From assembly GCA_030847615.1 (NCBI GenBank), contig JAUMIR010000001.1, forward strand, positions 67,159,501-67,223,500: a stretch of DNA of 64,000 bases. Direction: 5' to 3'. Within the stretch, counting starts at the first letter, position 1. The number at the start of each line of letters is the position of its first letter. Source of the stretch: Gambelia wislizenii. Lineage: Eukaryota; Chordata; Lepidosauria; Squamata; Crotaphytidae. Of the stretch, positions 32,620-45,200 are shown piece after piece. A program made the position numbers and the translations under genes. The notes below the pieces were generated by a model. It was given only the letters and a program-made list of their open reading frames with translations, was not told the origin of the DNA and ran no database searches.

Positions 32620-34285
32620 TCCACAGAGATGTGTGTGGCAGGTTTTGATTTAGCTACCCGAGTTAATAAGCTATAGACAAAACCCTTGTGAGACTCTGAG
32701 GCAAGGGAAAGGAGGAGCTATTTCTGGAGCATCAGGCAGCACCACTTTGAGTTTTGTTTTCTGTAATACTTTTTTCTGTCTCAGCCTCAGGCTGTATTTC
32801 TCTTCTTCCAGTTTCTTCCTCTGGTGTTCGTGAGTTTCAGTTTAATCATTTCAGATGAAATCCAAAGGATATGCTCAGTATAGATCAGGCATTTGAGATG
32901 TTTAGAATGAATGTGTTAGAGAGTTTAATCTACACAATGAAAACATCAATGACCTGGTTTGGGTGAATTGCTGAACTGCATTATGTGCAAGAGCCTTGGT
33001 GGTCATGTGCCCCCAATCATTTGCTCTCTGCTCTGCTGGTATGTTCATGAGGAGGAACATACTTCACTTGAGTTTTCAATCCCATTCAATGTTACATCCA
33101 AACTTGAGACTGTGGATAATATTAACTGTGATTTTGAAAAACAAACCAGAGTCCCTTAAACCATAGTTATGACTAATCACAGTTCTCGACTAATTACCTA
33201 GTTCTCGACATAACAATAAACTATGTTTACTGCTGAATCAAAACAGAGGTCTGAGCTTCTATTCTTGTGGCTGTACCAGAGGAGAAGAGGAGGGGTGGGA
33301 GGTGATAAATCTGAGGATCATTCACATCACGTGTGTTGGAAGTGAAGAAGCATCAACTCTTGTTTACAACTCTGTGTACATGTTTCTGACCTGCATTCAC
33401 TCTCTGCTTGCAGAGACAACCTTCCCCCTTCTTTGCCCCAAGTAATTTTAGTGTTATTTACAACCCTTTGTCTCAGAAGCTAGCAGTAAGCAACATGAGG
33501 CAGAGGAGCTTTTAGCTTTCTTACACGCACACATGAGAGTCAGCTTTTAGGGACTCTTTCATCTAAGTTAGGTAACTTTCTTCTATTTACTTTTTCTTAT
33601 CCAAGATGTGTTCTCTGCCATAATAAATGTAAGTTCTGCTTTATAACTTTATTGGAGTATCCAACATGTTTCAAGCCCTGTTTTGTACCAGAAGCTCATG
33701 AAGCACGGGGGGGGGGGGTTGCTGCAATCTGCTTAATATAAATACCAACAACAATGTGTGGGCAACTGCCAGGGGCTGGGGGCCACATTGGATTCCTACA
33801 GTACCTTGGGAGGCTGCACTTTGTCCCACCACTTCCCCACCCTTACCAAGGTGACAATTTTATTATGTTTTTGCCCCATCCCTCAAGGTCTTCATTTGCC
33901 CAGGAAGTAAAGGCCCACCTTGTGGCCCTAAAATACTTTGAGAGAGTCCAAAGCTTAACAGAATTGCACCCCCCATCTCCAATGGGATGTACGGTGGATA
34001 TTTTAAAATGGGAGGGGAGTTGGAAGGGGGTGTATGCAGCCCATACCCTGCACCTTCCCCCCTCCTGTGCTAAAGCCTGTGTATAATTTCTTGTTGTGTC
34101 TGAACACAGCCAAAATGTGCTATACAAGAGTTGAAACTGAAGCCAAACCCAAGAGTTCTAATCTTCCTATTTAAAGAGGCAAAAGCTGTTGTGTTCTATA
34201 TGATGTGCATGACTAACATTCAGGGAAGCAGAAGAATATGTACATCCCTTCAAAACCATGACACAAAGATGTATTTATTTATCTG
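32620..34285. other. Intronic stretch with no recognised feature
   Basis: Nothing coding is identifiable. A G12 homopolymer at about 33707-33718 is a likely sequencing weak point. Confidence 0.5.
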
Positions 34286-34290
34286 ATTTA

Positions 34291-34332
34291 TTAATAATAA
34301 TAATAATAATAATTATTATTATTATTATTATT
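34291..34332. repeat. (AAT)n(ATT)n palindromic microsatellite
   Basis: A run of AAT units switches to ATT units, so the tract can fold on itself. It is at the 3' tail of the - strand L2 copy. Confidence 0.9.
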
Positions 34333-36720
34333 TATATACCGCCCCTCTACAAAATGCAATCAGGACAGCTTACAACATTAAAATCTTCATACAACCCCTC
34401 CATCCCACCCACCCCTTAAAATACAATTAAATAATTAAACATTTAAAACACTAAAAATACTAAAAACAACACAATAAAAAGCTGGACAGGATCAGACTAA
34501 TTAAGATGGCCAGGTATCTAGTCAGGAAAGGCCTGCCGGAAGAGATCCGTCTTAACAGCTTTTTAAAAGCTATTTAAGATGGTAATGTGACGGATCTCAT
34601 CTGGCAAGACGTTCCATAATCTGGGAGCAATAGCCAAAAAGGTCCTCTGGGAGGTTGATGAGAGCCTAGTAGGTTGCAATCCTCCCAGAGGACCTGAGCG
34701 CACGGGGAGGATTATATGGAAGGAGGCAGTCCTGAAGATAGGTTGGACCCAAGCCATTTAGGGCTTTAAAGGTGATAACCAACACCTTGTACTGGGCCCG
34801 GAAACTAATGGGTAGCCAGTGAAGTGATCTTAAGATCAGTGTTATAGGGTCTCTTCTAGATGTACCCAAGACCAATCTTGCTGCCATATTCTGTACTAGT
34901 TGAAGTTTCTGGACCAAGCACGAGGGTATCCCCATGTAGAGTGCATTACAGAAATCAAGATGGGAGGTTACCAGAGCATGTACCATGGTCTCAAGGTCTC
35001 CGACTTCCAGGAAAGGGCAGAGCTGGCAGATCAGCCAAAGCTGATAACAGGCACTCCTGACCATTGCATGTACCTGATTCATCATTTGGAGTGACAAGTT
35101 CAGGAGTACCCCCAGACTGCGAACACAGTTCTTGGAGGAGAGCATGACCCCATCCAGGACTGGAGGTTGTATCCTAATACCTGGGTTCAGGGCTGCTACC
35201 GTGAGAACCTCCATTTTGTCCGGATTCAGCTTCAATTTGTTTTTCCTCATCCAGTCCATTGCTGCCCTAAGACAATCATTGAGAGAAGAGACACCATCTG
35301 AAGTCAGAGCTGAAGATCGAGACATGGAGAAATATATCTGGGTGTCATCAGCATACTGATAACATACCGCCCCATGCCTCTGGATGATCTCTCCCAGCAG
35401 CTTCATATATATGTTAAATAGCATCAGGGACAGGATGGCGCCTTGTGGGAAGCCACAATTAAGTTCTTTCCTTGCAGAGCAACTGTTCCTGAGCATCACC
35501 CTCTGGAATCTACCTGAGAGGAAGGAGTGGAACCACTGCAATGCAGTGCCTCCAATTCCTAACCTTCTCAGGTGATCCAAGAGGATGTGGTAATCTATTG
35601 TATCAAAAGCTGCTAAGAGATCCAGTAACACCAACAGGGCCACATTACCTCTGTCAATGTTCAGGCGGAGGTCGTCAGCTAAGGTAACCATGGTCGCCTC
35701 AACTCCAAATGCCGCCCTAAAGCCAGTTTGAAATGGATCTAGATAATCAGTTTCTTCCAAGACAGCTTGGAGTTGAAGAGCAACTGCCCTCTCGATCACC
35801 TTGCTCAAAAAAGGTAATAAGGAGACTGGCCTGTAGTTCTTCATATCCAGAGGTTCAAGGGAAGGTCTTTTTAGGAGCAGTCTAACTGCTCCTTCCTTCA
35901 AGCAAGATGGAATGTGACCTTCCCTAAGGGATGCACTGATGATGTCCCTGAGGAACATCCGCAAGGCATCACCCCCCTGGACAGCCAGCCATGAAGGGCA
36001 AGGGTCAAGAGGGTAGGTAGTCCTCCTCACTTTTCCAAGGAGCTTGTCCATGTCATCGGTACTTACAGATTGAAACTCATCCAGTATAACCTCATCAACG
36101 GAGTTATTGGACACCTCGTCAACTGAATCTGCTCCAACCCCAGCGTCCAAATTGGCTCTTATCTGAGAGATTTTATCTGCAAAGAAGTTGTTAAATGCAT
36201 CACAGAAGGCCGTTGTTGGGTTTAGTAATGAGTTCTGCACAGGTGGAACCTGTGTCAGTTCCCTCACCACCCTAAACAGCTCTGCTGGGTGAGACTCTGC
36301 AGACGCAATCCGCACAGAAGAGAAGGATTTCCTCGCTGCACGTATTGCCACTCTGTAGGAATGAAGAAATTTCCTATGACGAGTCTTATGAGACAAGAGC
36401 TGAGTTTTTCACCAGACACACTCTAGTCGTTGTCCAACTCGCTTCAACTTCCTAAGTTCTTCATTATACCATGGATGGCAATTTGAAGCAGGTTGGAGAG
36501 GACACTTGGGAGTGATTGTGTCAATAGCCTTGGTAAGGTCGGTGTTCCAAGTATTGACCAAGGCTTTGACAGAATCACCGGCGTTACCAACCAATAAACC
36601 CTCTAAGGCTTTCTGGAATCCAGTTGGTTCCATTAGCCTTTGAGGGCGGACCATTCTAATAGGTCCTCCACCCCCGACAGGATGGACAGTAGCTCTGAGT
36701 TCAGCCTTGATCAGGAATTA
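34333..36720 (-). mobile_element. L2 LINE, 5'-truncated, reverse transcriptase almost intact
   Basis: One frame runs from 36654 to 34666 on the - strand, broken only by a TGA at 36409-36411. It encodes the linker after the endonuclease, then reverse transcriptase: 'NYRPVSLLPFLSKVIERAV', 'LLVLLDLLAAFDTIDYHIL', 'GFPQGAILSLMLFNIYMKLL' and the catalytic 'CYQYADDTQIYFS', then the thumb ('VHALVTSHLDFCNALYMGI'). Around 34700 a frameshift moves the last part ('RLWNVLPDEI') to another frame. The 3' end is the microsatellite at 34291. It lies antisense to MDGA1. The endonuclease is missing, so it is not mobile by itself. Confidence 0.92.
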
Positions 36721-36909
36721 GGTGATCAGGATCGCCTAATTTTTACATCTATTCTTTGCTCCCATGAGCTCAAGATGAAGCACATGACTGTCCTCCTTCC
36801 CAATTTATCTTAAGAACCACTTTGTAAGACAGGTTAGTCTAAGAGAGCCACATATGGCTTTGGTCCAGGCCATCTGAAAGACTGCATCTTCCTATATGAT
36901 CCTGCCTGA

Positions 36910-37570
36910 GGGCTTGTCTAGATGAGGCAATATAATGTGGGTTGGTGCACAGTAATGTCAGTTCGCAGCTGCGTTCATTTGTCTCCACGTTATTTTTTGC
37001 AAGATCACTGGTATGTGAAGATATCTGTGTTTGATGGTCATACAGACGCATGCCTGCGAATCAAGATGATAGCTGTAATTGAATTACTTGCGTTTTTATT
37101 CTCCACAAGTTGCTGCTGCTGAACAGGTGTTTTTTGTTTTTTGTTTTTTTTTGGTAACAATAAATCTAAGGTGTGGAAGTGTGACCTTCCACTTAAATAA
37201 GCTTTTAAAAATTGTTTCATTGCCTCAGCACTGCAAAAAGCACACTATTGCTACAGCGAAAATCCAACATGGTGGTTCTGGCCACTTCATTGCCGCAAGC
37301 TCCACCCCCCACATAGGTCCGACCAATCAGCTTTCCATTTCTGCTCTTATCCGGGAATGCGCTGTGATCCAAATCAGTTTTTTGAATGAGCAGGGATGCA
37401 CATTCCCCTTGAGTTATTTTAAAAAATCAGGAAAAGCTGCAAAGATTTTTCCCATGCAGTATATGGTGGTTTTGGCCCCCAAATAAGGCGAATCACCATG
37501 GGATCCTGTTTGGACAAAAGACATTCTCCTTGAATTCTATGAGGAGTATTTTCACCATTTAGACAAACCC
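36910..37570. mobile_element. TIR MITE of about 650 bp, copy 1
   Basis: The ends are GGGCTTGTCTAGATG and, in complement, GGGTTTGTCTAAATG. Shares blocks with copies at 56754 and 63264: 'TTCATTTGTCTCCACG', 'ACGCATGCCTGCGAATCAAG', 'CGAAAATCCAACATGGTG', 'CACATTCCCC' and 'GAGTATTTTCACCAT'. No transposase; a hAT-like non-autonomous element is my guess. Confidence 0.8.
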
Positions 37571-37589
37571 TCCTTCATGGGAGGTGCTT

Positions 37590-37960
37590 TGCTTGATCCT
37601 ACCACTTTCACAGGCATGTTTGGTGGGGGACATGGGATAGGGCCTTCTCTGTGGCTGCTCCTAGACTCTGGAACTTCTTAAACAGACTATGCTGGCTCTC
37701 TCCTTGCTGTCCTTTCATAATCAGGTGAAGACCTTTTTATTCCAGATGATGTTTGGGAACTGACTGTTTTATACAATGAGTTTTCTGTTTTAGTGCTCTA
37801 TATTTTAATGCAATGCTTCTAAATTAATGTTTTATAAAGTACAGACAGTAGCTATATATGGTTTACTTTTATTTCTTTTTATTCTGTAAGGCACCTTGAG
37901 TCCCACTCTTGGGGAAAAGGAGGGATGTAAATAAAGGGATGGATAGATAGATTAAAGAGA
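37590..37960 (+). mobile_element. L2 LINE 3' end
   Basis: Remnants 'GCATGTTTGGTGGGGGAC' and 'GGGCCTTCTCTGTGGCTGCT' correspond to the last coding part seen at 7230-7290, followed by 'CTGTAAGGCACCTTGAGTCC' and 'GGAGGGATGTAAATAAA'. Confidence 0.7.
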
Positions 37961-37964
37961 GCGT

Positions 37965-38050
37965 GAGTAGCCCAGGGCCACCCAGTGAGTTTCATGGCTC
38001 AATGGGGGCCAGAACTTGGATCTAATTGGCTTCCTTGATCCTCCACAGTT
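37965..38050 (-). mobile_element. tRNA/CORE SINE fragment
   Basis: 'CCAGGGCCACCCAGTGAGTT' and 'CATGGCTCAATGGGGGCCAG' are the complement of the core and B-box side of a Sauria-type SINE (compare 9100-9160). Confidence 0.5.
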
Positions 38051-38890
38051 TCCCTGCCTGCTCCATCTCAACTGAGTTTTGGTTTAGGGCTCCTGAAATC
38101 TTAGCTCGATTGATGTGCTGTCTTTTCTCTGGTGCAGAACAGAGCAGTGTTGCAAAACCTGGGTGTTATTTCCTTCATGTCACCTGTATATGGACTCATG
38201 TTTAGTTCCAGTATATGTCTTCAGAATATCAACACAGAATTTTGGAAAGGATGTATACGTTGAGAATTTGTACAGGGAAAGACCTCTTGGGACAATCCCT
38301 GTGATGAACAGAAACCCTAACAGGAAGCTACGCAAGTGGCAGAGTTATTTTTGAATTTTAATGAGCCATGACCGCTTGTGACCCACAGTTCTGGAGTTTC
38401 ACCAATTACTGTTGCCCAAAGGGAGGCTGTTTGCATAAGAATGATGTTCCAAAATGTTTATGGATTCTGTTACATGTATAATATTCTAAGCAGCTCCTTC
38501 TGAGCCATAGCTATTATGTGAGGAAGGTAAGAATTTCACTGTTTTTAGCGAACCCATTTTAGAAAGTTTATATGAACTCTTCTAAAGCTCTGTTTTGGAA
38601 AATATGCGGTAGTACTTTTCCAATTAGGGGAGCAGTCTATAAACATCAAAATATGAGGAATTTTGTGATGTAGGTTTATCTTTTGTCTTGCATCTTAATA
38701 TTATCCCCCTTCATTATTCTCACTGCATTTTGAAAACAATCAGATTATACTATCATGTTTTTCTGTAAGGAAACCCATTTTCACAGTTTTGCATGCATTC
38801 TCTTCTTTTTCTCTATTGCTTGAAGACATTGGTGTCAACACTGGATGATGGATTTATCACCGCCCCTCTACCTATTAAGATTGGAGGATG

Positions 38891-39110
38891 TAGTGTATGT
38901 TTATGTGCCTTCAAGTCCCCTGTTGACTTATGGTGACCCCATGGATTTAATAGGCTTTTCTTAGGCAAGGAATACTCAGAGAGATTTGCCAGTTTCTTCC
39001 TCTGAATTATAGCCTACAGCATCTGGTATTCATTGGCATTCTCCCATCCAAGTACTAACCAGGCCTGACTCTGTTTAGCTTCCAAAATCAGACAGGATCT
39101 GGTATGTTTA
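38891..39110 (-). mobile_element. 5S-headed SINE
   Basis: It starts with 'GTGCCTTCAAGTCCCCTGTT' and 'GACTTATGGTGACCCCATGG' and ends in the complement of a 5S head ('ATCCAAGTACTAACCAGGCC', 'TTTAGCTTCCAAAATCAGAC'). Nearly complete, reverse orientation. Confidence 0.8.
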
Positions 39111-39654
39111 GGTTATTTAGGATGTGGTCGGGATGGGGAATGCATGGCAGAATGTGTGGCCCTTCAGATTTTGTTAAACTACAATTCTCATCATCCCTTA
39201 AATGTATCTATCCTGCCTAGAGCTCATGGTAGTTAAACATTATAAGTCATGCCAGGAACAAGTTCAGATACATTTCTGAAATTGTATGTATTATTTTAGG
39301 TCTTTAAAAGGGAATGCATGCACATTTACAGAGGTCTAGAAAATACTCCCTCTAGTCCCTTTTATCATTCCAGACATTTGTTGTTGTGGCCTTATAGCCC
39401 TCCTCAAAAACTTCAGCTGTTTTGAAATTTTGCTCAGGACTTTCTTATAGGAAAGGAGCCTTCCAATCTACAGTAAATCTGGCAGGTTTCTTCTCAGAAC
39501 CCTGTGAATCTTCACATCTTTCATAGGATCCCCCCTCCCCACTTCAGGACCATTAATCAGTCAAGAATCTGGTAACCATAAATCATTGCTGAGAAGTTAA
39601 TATTTATAAGGAAACATGGTCTCTTTTATGTGGATTTCAGCGTGATTGTGAATA

Positions 39655-40293
39655 CAGATGTTCCCCCACTTTTTGACTGTCTGTTTTTTGATGATTTGCT
39701 CTTCCGATCCTTTTCAGAAGCAGTTTCTTTGGAGCTATTTAAACAGTTTTAATGGCCATCTATCATAAGTACTTTAGTTTTGGGTCTTCCTGAATGGCAA
39801 AGTGTAATTAAAGCCTTTGTGGTCCCATTCATCTATGATTCCAGGAAAACCTATCTAGAGCTGTGATGGGACTACTGTTGCAAACAAAAAGCAACACAAA
39901 ACAGAAGCAACCCAGCAAACGCCTCCTGGCTTGAGGCATGGAGAGGTGGGCTCTAGGGCTTTCTCTTTCCTTCTCCTCCCCTGAGTTGGGTGGCCCAGCA
40001 TCTGCGCACCTCAAGGCAGAAGGGGTTTGCTGGGTTGCTATGGCTTTGTGCTGCTTCCCAGTCCTCCTACTACAGTAGGAATTATGTGTGGTGCAAGATC
40101 TTAGGTGGGACTGTCTAAATGGTGACATAGTACATTATTTACATTACAGTATTTAGGTTTTTCGGCATTGGGAACCCAAGTAAAATCAAAAAGTGGAAAT
40201 TGTTGAAATGCGGCTTGGGTTCCATATTTTGACAATTTTTGCTTTTTGACAATAGTCTGGTCCCTAACCTGTCGAATAAGTGGGGGATACCTG
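39655..40293. mobile_element. Tigger/pogo-like non-autonomous transposon
   Basis: Flanked by TA on both sides. Ends CAGATGTTCCCCCACTTTTT and, in complement, CAGGTATCCCCCACTTATTC match well as terminal inverted repeats. 639 bp with no transposase frame. Confidence 0.8.
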
Positions 40294-41637
40294 TATATAT
40301 TTTGTTTTTGGTCTGATGACCAGAATCAAGTCTAGATTAGGGTTCTTGGATAAGCCTTTACAATTTGGAATAACCTCAAGAATAGATGTGCTGCCCACTG
40401 ATATTGGAGCCATCGGCCTCCACTGTTTGGCATCTGCTTAGACGAGCCCTTTAGAGGGGACATGCCTTTGTTGGAGAGATCAGAGAGTAATTTTTGAATT
40501 TCTATCTAGGGTCCCCCCTTATTTTTCTGCAGATGAAACAAAGGGAGGCAAGTAAGACTGAAGACCTAACACCATAGGGGTAAAAAGCTGAGCAAGAGTG
40601 AAAGAACTGAGGACACATGGCAGGCAGCTGGAAAGTTTTAACACTTGGACAAATACAGCAGTACAGCAGAGGTGACAGCAGCAGCCTTCTGGTATGCGTA
40701 GCCTGAACAGGGCCAGATTATCAATGGTACAATTGATATAATTGTTCTAGGTCCTTCACTGATGGAGGAGCCTAGTGCTGATAAGGAAAAGTGAAGCTTC
40801 CTTCTTTCTTCCTTTTCCTTGATCACTTACTGAATCTACCAATGTTTCTGTTATCATCAATATTTTGTGTGTTACTTCAGTAATTGAATAAAACTGCACA
40901 GTATCAAGTCATTCATCTCATCACAGTTGTAGGGCTGGAAATGGGTTTACACATTAAGCTTTTTTTGTATTGCTGTCTACTGTAGTATTTAATTTCTGTG
41001 CCATCACTCCTAGAGTAGCTCATGCTGGTGCACAAGGGTACCCTATTTTGGGAACTGCTCCAGTGTCCCAACTTCCTTAATCCAGTGTTGAGCCTGGGTT
41101 TGCTTCCTCCTTGTCTGCTTATTGGGCCAGAGCCCTTTCCCATCAGCATTGTTTGCAGCATGGTGAAATCACCATCCAGCACAGACTTGTCAAAAGCAAG
41201 AATTGCTACCAGTGGTGGGTGGTAGCTTCCCTGTCAGTGGGGTGGTGAATCTGATTAGGGTTTTAATCCAAACTTCAAATTAGCTGTTCAAGGTGCCAGT
41301 CCCCTCCCCCAAACAGATTCAGCACCAAGGATAGCTCTACTAAAGTTTGGACTAAAACCTAGAATAGATACATTGCTCCCACTGACATCAGCCTCCACTG
41401 ATTGCCACTGCTAGAACACCAGTTCAGGATAGGAATGGCTAGTGGGGTAACTTGGGAAGAATAGCCAGGAACAGAGTTGCTGTTGCCTGTAGCATCCTTC
41501 TGAAACAGATGCCTTATTCTGCATAATGGCAAGGCCATTCTCACTTAGAGGTATTCTTTTAACACATATTTATTCAATACTTACACTTTTGGTTTCCACC
41601 CTGGGTGGACTTGGTCCAGAAGGTTTCTATGTAAGTA

Positions 41638-42231
41638 GAAGTTGAATATCCCTTATCCTAAATGCTTGGGACCAGAAATGTTTTGGATTTCAGTCCCCCA
41701 CCCCGGATTTTGGAATATTTGCATATACATAATGAGATATCCTGGAGATGGGACTGAAGTCTAAACACGAAATTAATGTATGCTTCATATACACCTTATA
41801 CACATAGCCTAAAGGTAATTTTATACAGTGCACAATATTTTTAATAATTTTGAGCATGAAACAAAGTCTGTGTACATTGAACCATCAGAAAGCAAAAAGG
41901 TGTCACTATCCAACCAACCTCAGATTCAAACTATCAACACAAGTAGCTTATTATTACATGCTGTAGTTATGAGGTGGGAGAGAGACGCAAGGCTGGAGAG
42001 AGACTGAGGATCTGTGAAATGGTGGGAATCCAAGTGTAGTGCTCAGTGCAAATCCACGCCTCTCACCACTTTACAGATCTTTGCGTCTCTCTCCAGCCTC
42101 ACATCTCTATAGAGGAGATCCCTAGGGAGCCCAGCTTGCCTTGAAGATGGGAGTAGGTGGCTGGTGACAAAAAGTTTTAGATTTTGGAGCATTTCATATT
42201 TTGGCATTTCAGATTAGGGATGCTCAACCTG
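41638..42231. mobile_element. Tigger-type non-autonomous transposon resembling a mammalian family
   Basis: It begins 'GTTGAATATCCCTTATCC' and 'AAATGCTTGGGACCAGAAAT', and ends 'CAGATTAGGGATGCTCAACC' then TG|TA. The ends are complementary and TA flanks are present, though the first bases at the left are damaged. Phrases such as 'GATATCCTGGAGATGGGACT' are the ones I know from a mammalian Tigger-type repeat. A second inverted repeat lies inside at about 41985-42105. Confidence 0.75.
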
Positions 42232-42249
42232 TACCATCATGTCACCTTT

Positions 42250-45200
42250 TTATGGTCTCCCATCAGCAGTAGGCACGCAACCAATGAACAGAACGGATGG
42301 GCATTGTAAACATCCGGAAGCTTCATGTTCCCCATACCTGCTTTAGATCTAGGCAAATTCCATATACCTCCCACTTCCTAGATATATGGGAGCCAAGTCA
42401 GAGCTTTGGCAGAACTTAGAAGGTGTCTTTCCATTACTGGTACAGCCCCAACTGCAGCTGATGACCAAATCATAGGAGAGTAAATGAAAATTGGATTTGT
42501 GCTGATTAGGGAGTTCTGTATTGGACATTTATAATGAAGATGTATTTGGCCAGCTTAATTGTGAGGCAGAATACAGCAGCTAATAAGAGTTTAATGCAAT
42601 ATAGATGGATTAAATGACAACCATCCTGCTGGGATTTCCTTTAACAGTTCATAGCATATGCATAATACACGACCTCCTGGCCAACTGCTTGCTGTGCCAT
42701 GAAATGGGAAATGGAAGCTTTGGGGAGCAGCACATTCAATGTAGGCAATGTTTCTAGAGGAAAAGATACACAAGAATTGGGGAAAGATGAAAGATTGCAG
42801 CAGCTAATTGGCTCTGAAGAAAATGATGACATCTTGAGGCAAATTTCCAGCAGGTTTCCACTGATAACTATATCACTCTTCTTCTCTCTTTTTGTATGCA
42901 TACCTTTATGAATGCAAACCCCTATGCTTTATACCTTAGGGTAAGCATTTTGTGATTTAATCTGCTTCCTTAGCAGCAGCCACACGTACTTCTGTGCACA
43001 ATAGAAAAACTGGCTTTTACACTTCAGAAACAAGGCTGTGAGAACTTTTCAGGGTTTTTAAAAATGTTATCCCCCCACCTAGGCTCTAGCGGGTTATGGC
43101 TTCTTTCCCCACCACACTAGATATTTGTGTATTTGGGGCAAACCCCACCAATCCAGAGTTTGAAAAAAAAATCACTTTTTTGACTGCACCTCCCAGAATA
43201 CCCCAACCAACATGGCCAGTCCCCTGACATGCACCTCAATCCCTTAACCATGGGGTGTGTGGCAGTCCCCCTAAGTCTACATCTTCAAAGAACTCAAGAA
43301 AGGAAAAGGGAGAACTCCAATTCGATGCTGGCATTTCCTGCTGTTCCCTGCCCTTGAAATGGCCCCTTCCGTCTCCTACAGAGAAGATCGCCTCCTGATG
43401 ACATTAAAAGGGTAGCTGTGTGTCAGGTGCTGTTGTCTCTGCTGTATTCAATGCACTTGGCTTTTCAGAGAGGTTCCTTTGATGCCAGCCGGCTGGATTG
43501 AAGTCTTGTTGCCAAAGAAGCTCAAGAAATCAAATGTCAGAATATGTTTATCTGCCAGCGTGGGAGAACCAATAAATCCCTCTCTGTGGATCAGAGTCCA
43601 GATAAAACAGAGACCAAACTGTTGTCCAGATGGGGAACCTGATGGGGGCTGGGCCAGGCCTGGGGAGAGGACTAGAAAGCTTGAGCTGCTGCCAGGACGG
43701 CTTCTGGCCTCTTTTCTGTCTTGCCCTTTGCTTCAGAGAGAGCCAGGCAATTCAGGAGAGTTGTTTCACTGAGCAGATCAGGCAGCTGTCAGGAGACGCA
43801 GAGCACTTAATGATGCCGTTAACCATAAACAGAGTACAAATGCTCTACAGAGGTCAGCCTAGTATTTTCTGCCTTTTAAGACGTTAAAAAAAAGCAGCCA
43901 AAAAGACACAAGGGGGAAGAATCACAAACATTGCACCTCTGTGCAGGTTCCCTATCCTGTCTGCAACAAGCTTCCCACCTAAATCCTTCCAGGTTGGAGT
44001 CAAGCGATGAAGTAGATTGGCAGTAGAGTCAGGTCAAACAGATTTGAGAGAGATAAAAGTAATTCACCACCCAGCATATAGCTAAACCAGAATTCACTAC
44101 CATGCAATAGCTACCAACTTTTTAGAAAGATAAATTCATGGTGGCAAGGGTTATCAATGGCTACTAATCAGAATCCCAACCTTTGTATGTCTATCAGTTG
44201 TATATCAATTGATCTGGGATGTGAGATGAAGAGAATGCAGTTACACTCATATCCTTCTGGTGGGCTTCCTCTAGGCAGTTGGTTGGTCCCTGTGTTAACA
44301 AGGTATTGGACTAGGGATAAGTCTTTGCAGTGATCAAGCATGGCTCTTATCAGAGCTTGGGGAAGTTACCTGTTTGGACTGCAACCCCTAGAATGCCTCA
44401 GCCTGCCTGGGCAGTGACTGTGTTGCTTTTTCCAGTCTCTGCTTTTTATGTTCTTCACCCAATACATAACAAAGGTGTGGCTGATAGGTTAGGAGGCTTT
44501 TTTTTAATACGAATCAGCATCCCTCAGCCTATTTCCTTTTTAGATGTTTTGGACTGCAACTCGCGTCAGCTCCAGTCAGCATAGTGAAAGTTTCTGTTGT
44601 TACTCAGTCACAGGCTGAATCTATACCTGTAAAATAATTTGTACTTATGTCAATGCCGATCCTGTTGGAACACATGACTTCCCTCTGAATTCGAAGTGAA
44701 AGCATTGCTTTTTGACACCCGAGGGCTTTAAAGCGGTTTTTAAAAAAACCAACAACCATTTTTACTTTAAGGTTTGTTGGAAAAAGCAAGTTTTTTAAAT
44801 GTGTGCCAGGCACACTGGATCAGGTTTGGAGTCAAATTGGGGGGTGGGGTTGTTGGAGGGCAGGACAGATTGGTAGGAGGTTACCCCTAGGCATTGCCCA
44901 GCAAATGTGTCACCATTTTTTTCATGTGAAGTCGCTTCACCAGCCCCAGGAGAGGAGAGGTCTCTGTGAACATTTGAATAGACTAATATATTTTTGCAGT
45001 GCTAGGAGGGTGTGTGTGCGAGAGGTGTTTGTGTGTATGTTAATGTGTGACATGGTAGGCTGTGGGGAAGGGGGAAATGAGCTTCCTCTTGCTTGCTTGT
45101 GAGTAAACCACCCTTCCCCATGAAGGCACATATTTTTTATTGTTTTATGTGCAGCTTCTTCACCAGCTGCAGCACCAGGGAAACCCATGAAGGGCAGAAG

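Noticed and set aside
33754..34127. Overlapping frames of 94-110 codons on both strands
   Set aside because: Pro-rich chance frames in C-rich sequence, with no family resemblance.
34666..36396. The longest open frame in the window as a possible host gene
   Set aside because: It is plainly L2 reverse transcriptase (YADD, palm and thumb motifs), with a stop, a frameshift and a LINE tail.
38115..38354. 79-codon frame ending 'PNRKLRKWQSYF'
   Set aside because: It resembles no protein I know, and no splice context supports an exon.
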